Below, in pieces: positions 58,613-64,000 of a stretch of DNA of 64,000 nucleotides (within the stretch, counting starts at the first letter, position 1; the number at the start of each line of letters is the position of its first letter). The stretch is from CAWICD01 sp052267165 (GTDB lineage Bacteria; Vulcanimicrobiota; Vulcanimicrobiia; Vulcanimicrobiales; Vulcanimicrobiaceae): positions 1 to 64,000 of the forward strand of contig JBKQHO010000022.1 in NCBI GenBank assembly GCA_052267165.1, written 5' to 3'. A program made the translations under genes and the position numbers. The notes below the pieces were generated by a model. It did no database searches. It worked only from the letters and a program-made list of their open reading frames with translations, and was not told where the DNA came from.

Positions 58613-59617
58613 ATGCCCGACCGTCGCTCGTTTCTCGGCGCCTCCGCCTCGGCGCTGGCCTCCGTTGCCTTCGTCCGCGCGCCGGCGCGCGCTGCCGAGT
58701 TCACCTTCAAGTGGGCGCACGCCACGCAGCTCGACCATCCGCTCCACGTCAACGCGGTCCGGGTCAAGAACGAGGTGCTGGCGCGCTCGGGCGGGCGGCT
58801 CGAGATCGCGATCTTCCCCAACAACGAGCTCGGCGGCGACCCGGCGATGCTTGCCCAGGTGCGCAGCGGCGCGATTCAGCTCTATTCGGGCTTCGGCGGA
58901 GCCTACGCCAGCGTCGCGCCGGCGGCCGGGATCGAAGCCGTCGGCTTCGCGTTCAAGGACCAGGCGCAGGCGCTGGCCGCCTTCGACGGCCCGCTCGGCG
59001 CGTACGTCCGGCGCGAGATGGACGCCAAGGGGCCCTTCGTGACCTTCGAGCGCGCCTGGGTCAACGGCTTCCGGCAGGTCACGACTTCGACCAAGCCGAT
59101 CGTCACCGTCGACGACATGCACGGGCTGAAGATTCGCACCCCCGCTTCGAAGGTCTGGGTCGACATGTTCAGCGCGCTCGGCGCCGCGCCGACGCCGATC
59201 GCCGCCAGCGAGATGTACACCGCGCTGCAGACCCACGTCGTCGACGCGCAGGAGAACCCGTTCACGATCATCGAGACCTACCGGCTCTACGAGGTCCAGA
59301 AGTTCATCTCGGTGACGAACCACATGTGGTCGAACTTTTGGGTGGTAGCCAATCTCGATGCGTTCGGGGCGCTGCCGCCGGACCTGCAGCGCATCCTGCG
59401 CGAGGCGGTCAACCGCTACGCGCTGACCGACCGCAGCGAGATGGCGATCCGCAACGACTCGCTGGCGGAGAAGTTGACCCGTTTGGGGATGCGCATCAAC
59501 ACGGTCGATACGGCGCCGTTCCGCGCGAAGCTCGTGGGTTTCTACGCCAAGGAGAAAGGCGACTTCGGCAGCGAGGCCTGGGCGCTGTTGGAGAACAGCG
59601 TCGGGACCCTCGGATAG
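58613..59617 (+). CDS. dctP: TRAP transporter substrate-binding protein DctP (second copy)
   Basis: A 334-residue extracytoplasmic receptor like the one at 50130: signal peptide 1-26 (FLGASASALASVAFVRAPAR), FKWAHATQLDHPLHVNAVRV, GFRQVTTSTKPIVTVDDMHG, LKIRTPASKVWVDM, and ALQTHVVDAQENPFTIIETY. The Arg in LKIRT is the carboxylate ligand. No DctQM lies next to it, so it may use the permease at 48033 or another elsewhere. GAGGAGAG precedes ATG 58613. Confidence 0.94.
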   Translation: MPDRRSFLGASASALASVAFVRAPARAAEFTFKWAHATQLDHPLHVNAVRVKNEVLARSGGRLEIAIFPNNELGGDPAMLAQVRSGAIQLYSGFGGAYASVAPAAGIEAVGFAFKDQAQALAAFDGPLGAYVRREMDAKGPFVTFERAWVNGFRQVTTSTKPIVTVDDMHGLKIRTPASKVWVDMFSALGAAPTPIAASEMYTALQTHVVDAQENPFTIIETYRLYEVQKFISVTNHMWSNFWVVANLDAFGALPPDLQRILREAVNRYALTDRSEMAIRNDSLAEKLTRLGMRINTVDTAPFRAKLVGFYAKEKGDFGSEAWALLENSVGTLG

Positions 59618-59651
59618 CGCAAGCCCTGGGGGCCGAACGTTGGGGCCGGGC

Positions 59652-61211
59652 TCAGCCGGCGCCGCGAACCTCGGGGATGAGCCCCAGCCTGGCGCACTCG
59701 GCGACCAACGCGGTGCGCGTGCGCACGCCCATTGCGGCGTAGACCTTGAGCGTTTGATTCCGGATGGTGTGGAAGCTGCGGTCGAAGTCGTCGGCGATCT
59801 CGCGCGACGTCTTGCCTTGGCAGATCGCCAGCATCACGCGCCGCTCCGCAGGGGTCAGTTTGCTGACGCCGGAGGCTGCCGCCGTGTCGCGCCGGCGCAC
59901 TTCGTCGGCGAGCCAACTCTTCGGGGCGGAGGCCAGCGCCCGTCCGGCGACCGCCAGATAGGCCGGGTCGTTCGAGACTTCGTGCATCAGGAGCGCGGTG
60001 ACCGCCTCGCGGTAGCGATATCCGATCTGCGACCAGACGTCGAGCGCTTTGCCCAGCGTCTGCACGGCGCTCGAGCGGCGTTCGTGGACCGCCTCGAGGC
60101 AACCCCGCGCCATCAGTTCCAGCGCTGCCACCCGGCGATCGTCGTTGTTCTCGAATGCCAGGTCGCCGCGCCGCCGCCGCGTGCTGGAGAGGTAGCGCGT
60201 CAACGTCTCGCCCGCCGAGGTAGGCTCGAGCTTTTGCGCCTCGAGCGCGTACTCGATCAAGGTCATCCGCTCGTCGGCGTCGGCCCGCGACCAGGGCTGC
60301 GTACGCAGTTGCTTGCGGGCGAATTGCAAATGCTCGCGCGCGACGCCGGGCGCTCCGGCGATGCGGCAAAACGATGCGAGGTTGACTTCGGCGACCGCGG
60401 TCGCCGCGGCCGAAGGCGCGATGGCGCGCGCCCCCAGGAAGGCCGCCAGCGCCTCGCTGTTCTTGCCGGCAAGCATCAGGAGCCAGGCGCGGTTCTGCAT
60501 CGCGTGGAACCACGGCTCGCGCGCATCGCGCCCCAAGTCGGCAGGCGGCTCGACGTCGACCGCCGCGAGCAGATCCAAGTCGATCGTCTCGAGCGCGGTG
60601 ATCGAAACGGCTTGAAGCAGACGCCCGTGCAGGCGTTCGTCGCGCTCGCCGCTCTTCGCGTAGCTGCTCAGGGCCCGCTCGAAGTGTCTGGTGGCGACGG
60701 GAAACCGTTCGCGACCGACTTCGATCCAGCCCAGCATTTGCTCGAGCGACGCTCGCCAGATGCCGCGAGCGCTCTGAAGATGGGCCCGGACGACGGCTTC
60801 CGCCTCGTCGAAGCGCCGTTCGGACCACAGGAAGACTGAGAAATGGAAGGCTGCTTCGGAACGCTCGTCGCCGCCGAGCTCTTCCAGCGCCTCGGCGAAG
60901 AGCGGGTCCGCGCGGCGCGCGTCAGCCATGCGCCAGTGGGCCACGCCTTCCATCCAAGCGAAGCGCTTGGGCAGTTGCTTCGACAGACGCAGAATCCGTT
61001 CGCCGTCGCCGAGCCGCAAGGAACACCGCGCCGCGAGCAGCAATCCGGCTTCGGAATCGGCCGAGCAGGCAGCCAGCGACTCAGCCAAGTCGGCCGCATC
61101 CAGCAAATCGCCCCGCGCGGCCAAGGTTCGCGCGATTCCGGTGGATGCCGGCGCCGGCACGAGCGTCTCAACGAGCGCTTGTTTTGAAGCCCTACGCGGC
61201 ACGGACGGCAT
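59652..61211 (-). CDS. LuxR-family regulator with TPR-like sensor region
   Basis: A 519-residue protein. The C-terminal LuxR-type HTH (about 455-519) is clear: LTPAERRVMLAICQGKTSRE, IADDFDRSFHTIRNQTLKVY and RTALVAECARLGLIPE. The rest is helical repeats, TPR-like (AAFHFSVFLWSERRFDEAEA, WIEVGRERFPVATRHFERAL), with no ATPase motif and no response-regulator receiver domain. It resembles the truncated MalT-like group without the NB-ARC part. Ligand unknown. It converges on the second dctP gene, which may be a target. Confidence 0.85.
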   Translation of the reverse strand: MPSVPRRASKQALVETLVPAPASTGIARTLAARGDLLDAADLAESLAACSADSEAGLLLAARCSLRLGDGERILRLSKQLPKRFAWMEGVAHWRMADARRADPLFAEALEELGGDERSEAAFHFSVFLWSERRFDEAEAVVRAHLQSARGIWRASLEQMLGWIEVGRERFPVATRHFERALSSYAKSGERDERLHGRLLQAVSITALETIDLDLLAAVDVEPPADLGRDAREPWFHAMQNRAWLLMLAGKNSEALAAFLGARAIAPSAAATAVAEVNLASFCRIAGAPGVAREHLQFARKQLRTQPWSRADADERMTLIEYALEAQKLEPTSAGETLTRYLSSTRRRRGDLAFENNDDRRVAALELMARGCLEAVHERRSSAVQTLGKALDVWSQIGYRYREAVTALLMHEVSNDPAYLAVAGRALASAPKSWLADEVRRRDTAAASGVSKLTPAERRVMLAICQGKTSREIADDFDRSFHTIRNQTLKVYAAMGVRTRTALVAECARLGLIPEVRGAG

Positions 61212-61571
61212 CCGACTGGATCGAGAAACGTCCGCTTGGCGTGTGGCTGGGCTTCGTCACTATGGGCATAACGAACTACGGCCTTGCGCTCTCGAAGCGC
61301 AAGCTCCTCCACCCAAATGTCTCAGCTCGATAAAGATTGATGTGTTAAGCATGCGTTAAGCCGCTTAAGAACGCGCTTTTCGCGACCCGCGCGCGCTCAA
61401 TCGGTCGCCAGATGCTTGAGATAACTTCCCCGGCGGTTAGAGCCTTGCGGCGGAGCCTTCGAAAACGACGTGCGATTCCTCGAAGGCGCTCTTCACGTCT
61501 TGTTCCGCGCTCGAAGCACTCGGCGCACGACACGAGTGAGAAATCGGCATCGGCCGGGCCCGCTCGCCTCG
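61212..61571. other. Intergenic region without a supported gene
   Basis: About 360 bases between two minus-strand genes. It includes AT-richer bits (61328-61370) that may hold promoters of the LuxR-type gene. Frames on both strands are short and look like shadows of GC-rich DNA. No tRNA or hairpin with T-tract found. Confidence 0.45.
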
Positions 61572-63026
61572 TCAATAGAGCCAGAATCCCGCGATCTTTC
61601 CGCTGCCCTCGAGGACCACGGTCAGGGGCACGTGCCGCGAGTCGAAGATGCCGACATAGTGGTACGCGTTCCATTCTCCGCTCGCGGTCTTGCCGCGAAA
61701 GATGAGCGATTGAAGTTGACCGAGGGATGCGAACTGAGCTGCTAGGCTGGCCACGGCGGCCGGTGCGAGGGCCGCGTCCATGCGGCTGCTCAGTATCGAG
61801 CGATCGATGCTCCCGTGTTGCAGCCCGTCGACGAAGCGATGCAGCAATGCGGTTACGGCCGGATTCTCTCCCGGTGCGATCTCGACGATGCCGGCGTTGA
61901 CCTGCGCGATCGTCTCGGCAAACGCCGTCGGAAAGAGCGTCGCCAGGAAGTCGGAGACGAGATAGGTGGTTCGAAACGTTAGCGCGTTTGAGAGGACGAC
62001 CAACGCGGAGCGTTTCGCGAGCACCAGCTCGTTATCGCTTTCGAAGCCGGGCAAGCCGCCGTGGTGTCCGGCGAGCGTGAGCGGGCCGAAGGACAGGATC
62101 GATATCCCGAGCCCGTAGCGCTCGTCGCCGGCACCCGTCGCGACCGGCTCGGCTTGCATTTGCGCGAGCCCCGCCGCGTCGAGCAGCGTCCCGCTCATCA
62201 AGGCGGCGTCGAAGCGCGCGATGTCTCCGGCGGTCGAAACGGCGTCGCCGTCGCCGTACAGCCAGGACGAGTCGAAGCGCTGCGCGGGAGAGCCGTTCTG
62301 GTCTCGATAGCCGACGGCGGACGGCTCGCCGGGCGGCGCTTCGCCCAGCGTCGTGTCGCGCATGTGCGCCGGTTCGAAGACGTGCGTGCGCTCGTAGTCC
62401 GCCAGCGGCTGGCCGGCAACGGCTTCCACGATGAGCCCGAGCAACACGTAGCCCGTGTTCGAATAGGCGTAACGCGTTCCAGGTGTGAACTCGAGGGGCC
62501 GATCGGCGAGGGCGTCGAGCAGCGCCCGGGGCGTCGTCTGCTTCGCGACCCGGTTGGAGGCGAACGCCTCGTCCAAATAGTTGGGCAACCCCGACGTGTG
62601 CATCAGCAGCTCGCGAATGGTGACGGCATCGGCGTGCGGCGCCCAGGGCAGATAGCGGACCAGTTTGTCGTCGAGCGCGAGCGCGTGCTGCTCGACGAGC
62701 TGCATCACCGAGACGGCGGTGAACATCTTGGTGATCGAAGCCACGTGAAAGCGCGTTTGCGTCGTGGCGGGGATCTTGCCGGCGAGATCGGCGAAGCCCG
62801 CTGCGCGTTCGTAGGCAAGCTTGCCGTCTGCTACGAAGGCGACCGCCACCGCCGGCGCGTCGCCCTGATCGTTGCCGGTCGCGCCCGTGACGAACGCGTC
62901 GAGCCGCGCGCGCAGCGGGTCCGTCAACGTCAGCGGTTCGGGCGCCGGTGCCGGTCCGGCTGCCGCGCAGGCGAAGACGATCGACCCGAGCAGCGCGACC
63001 CTCCGGGCGAGCGCCGGGCATTCCAT
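61572..63026 (-). CDS. Serine hydrolase of the beta-lactamase/PBP4* family
   Basis: A 484-residue secreted protein: signal peptide (residues 1-25, AL.GSIVFACAAA) followed by a class C beta-lactamase-like domain: SITK (catalytic Ser-x-x-Lys, in RFHVASITKMFTAVSVMQLV), AYSNTGYVLLG (Tyr-x-Asn) and GHHGGLPGFES (the third box). C-terminal about 370-484 is a separate beta domain. Members act as esterases, D-aminopeptidases or beta-lactamases; the class cannot be told. ATG 63026 gives the signal peptide. Confidence 0.9.
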   Translation of the reverse strand: MECPALARRVALLGSIVFACAAAGPAPAPEPLTLTDPLRARLDAFVTGATGNDQGDAPAVAVAFVADGKLAYERAAGFADLAGKIPATTQTRFHVASITKMFTAVSVMQLVEQHALALDDKLVRYLPWAPHADAVTIRELLMHTSGLPNYLDEAFASNRVAKQTTPRALLDALADRPLEFTPGTRYAYSNTGYVLLGLIVEAVAGQPLADYERTHVFEPAHMRDTTLGEAPPGEPSAVGYRDQNGSPAQRFDSSWLYGDGDAVSTAGDIARFDAALMSGTLLDAAGLAQMQAEPVATGAGDERYGLGISILSFGPLTLAGHHGGLPGFESDNELVLAKRSALVVLSNALTFRTTYLVSDFLATLFPTAFAETIAQVNAGIVEIAPGENPAVTALLHRFVDGLQHGSIDRSILSSRMDAALAPAAVASLAAQFASLGQLQSLIFRGKTASGEWNAYHYVGIFDSRHVPLTVVLEGSGKIAGFWLY

Positions 63027-63088
63027 GAACACCACTTCACGCACGGCTTGGCGCGCGAAGTTCCGCGCCCTGCCGGCGAGACACTACG

Positions 63089-63634
63089 TCAGCGCAGCAC
63101 CGTCAGCATCGCGTAGCCGCGCTGCGCGGCGTCAGCATAAAACTGACGCAGGCGTTCCATTTCTTCGACGAGCCAGGCAGCCTCCTGGGCGCGCCACTTG
63201 CCTGGGTAAATGCCGGCTCGGGACATCGCGGAGGGATCGAAACGCGAGCGCAGCACGTCGATGTTCGCTCGACGCAGCGCGCGGGCCAGCGTGAGCACGT
63301 GGTTGGGTCCGAAGAAGCGCGCCGAACCGTGACCGAGATCGTCGCCGATCGGCGAGCCGCCCAGGACCGGGCGGCTCAGTAATTGCCAACCCGCGTCGTT
63401 GGTGCCGCACAAGAGATAGTGCACGCCGTGCCACGAGCCGTCGAGCGCAAGCGAGGACCCAACCGCGCGCGGCCGCGGGACCAAGCCGACCACGCCGTGC
63501 GCGTTCTTGACGGGTGCGATTCCCAACCGCCGCCGGGCCTGATCGCTGAAGAGCCGCCTGATCAGCGCAGGGTCTTCGGCGGCCTGAGCGAGCACGTCGT
63601 CGGTGATCTGAAGAAAGCGCGCCGTGATGGGCAT
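63089..63634 (-). CDS. DUF1877 (YfbM-like) protein
   Basis: A 181-residue protein matching DUF1877: MPITARFLQITDDVLAQAAE, DGSWHGVHYLLCGTNDAGWQ, GGSPIGDDLGHGSARFFGPN and FDPSAMSRAGIYPGKW. No membrane segment, no catalytic motif known; function unknown in the family. The serine hydrolase gene lies 62 bases downstream. Confidence 0.87.
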   Translation of the reverse strand: MPITARFLQITDDVLAQAAEDPALIRRLFSDQARRRLGIAPVKNAHGVVGLVPRPRAVGSSLALDGSWHGVHYLLCGTNDAGWQLLSRPVLGGSPIGDDLGHGSARFFGPNHVLTLARALRRANIDVLRSRFDPSAMSRAGIYPGKWRAQEAAWLVEEMERLRQFYADAAQRGYAMLTVLR

Positions 63635-63720
63635 ACGAAATCCTCGAGCGTCGAACGTCGAAAGCGATTGTCCGGCGTGGGTGCGCCGCCGCTACGATGA
63701 CACGCGGGGAGTTCGGTCGG

Positions 63721-64000
63721 TCACATACGATCGTCGGGTTCCGGCGCCGCAGCCTCCGGGACGCTCGGTGGCGGCGCCGCTACGACCGCGGCGCGCGCCA
63801 GCAGGCCGTTGGGCACGACGATGCGACAACCGTTCGGCGCGCGCAGAATCACGCTGGTGCCGTCGAAGCGCTCGATCGCGCCGCTGATGCCGTCGAAGCT
63901 GACCGATTCGCCGATCTGAAATTCGCGCTCGACGTAGCGGCCCGCGACGAGATTCTCGGCAAGCGTGCGCCCTCCCCAACCGGCCGCGAGGCCGCCGGCC
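63721..64000 (-). CDS. MscS-like channel, C-terminal part (cut by window edge)
   Basis: The minus frame from the window edge reads AGWGGRTLAENLVAGRYVER, EFQIGESVSFDGISGAIERF and IVVPNGLLARAAV, ending in a Pro-rich tail and TGA at 63721. This is the end of TM3 and the beta domain of an MscS-type channel. The transmembrane part is outside the window. It may also be a small mechanosensitive-like membrane protein without an internal gate. Confidence 0.72.
   Translation of the reverse strand, partial: AGGLAAGWGGRTLAENLVAGRYVEREFQIGESVSFDGISGAIERFDGTSVILRAPNGCRIVVPNGLLARAAVVAAPPPSVPEAAAPEPDDRM

Overview
The window is a GC-rich bacterial chromosome segment with short spacers and many GTG, TTG and probably CTG start codons. 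Several promoters put the -10 box only 6-10 bases before the first codon, which suggests frequent leaderless transcripts. Gene content (CysNC fusion, APS-type CysH, actinobacterial-style glucan enzymes, TRAP transporters, STAS and LuxR-type regulators) suggests a poorly cultured Terrabacteria-like lineage. Candidatus Eremiobacterota (WPS-2) is my best guess, but nothing in the window proves it.

Region 1 (1-12.8 kb) is an almost complete assimilatory sulfur locus. It holds cysK (cut by the window edge), cysD-cysNC (minus), cysH-cysA-sbp-cysT-cysW (plus), cysI (plus), a threonine synthase (minus) and cysE (plus). Three transcription units (cysK, cysH operon, cysI) start with the same arrangement: a TTGAC(A/G)-type promoter, a tiny cysteine-rich ORF starting at or next to the predicted transcription start, a strong intrinsic terminator, then the structural gene. 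This looks like a set of ribosome-mediated cysteine attenuators and is the most interesting content of the window.

Region 2 (12.9-19.1 kb) is accessory and decayed. It holds a lipoprotein, a ParD antitoxin with a frameshifted ParE, an IS1634/IS4-like element with terminal inverted repeats, a 5' tRNA-Lys duplicate and an intact tRNA-Lys flanking remnants of a GIY-YIG protein and a tyrosine integrase, and a Uma2 pseudogene with a nonsense codon.

Region 3 (19.1-28.3 kb) carries glycogen debranching enzyme, a GH63-type glucosidase overlapping a glucose dehydrogenase, a DUF305-like exported protein, a CDF metal exporter, a small membrane protein, a GNAT enzyme and a glycosyltransferase fragment. 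Region 4 (28.3-33.2 kb) has tRNA-Lys(CTT), two related STAS/cysteine-motif proteins, tRNA-Leu, tRNA-Gly and the conserved tig-clpP-clpX block.

Region 5 (33.2-46.8 kb) contains an HxlR/SDR divergent pair, a frameshifted lipase, a BKACE enzyme, two halves of a cytochrome P450 on either side of a quinone oxidoreductase, glutamine synthetase, ThiM, a STAND-like membrane NTPase, glucan phosphorylase and a PAS protein. Region 6 (46.8-52.2 kb) appears to be an organic-acid uptake and CoA-activation module: CaiB/BaiF CoA-transferase, fused DctQM plus DctP, and a mesaconyl-CoA-hydratase-like protein; a 179-bp palindrome lies between dctP and dctQM. Region 7 (52.2-64 kb) is mixed: MscS channel, LprI-like protein, alcohol dehydrogenase, aminotransferase, hotdog protein with a MerR-type promoter and divergent MerR regulator, STAS protein, second DctP, LuxR-type regulator, serine hydrolase, DUF1877 protein and the end of a second MscS-like gene.
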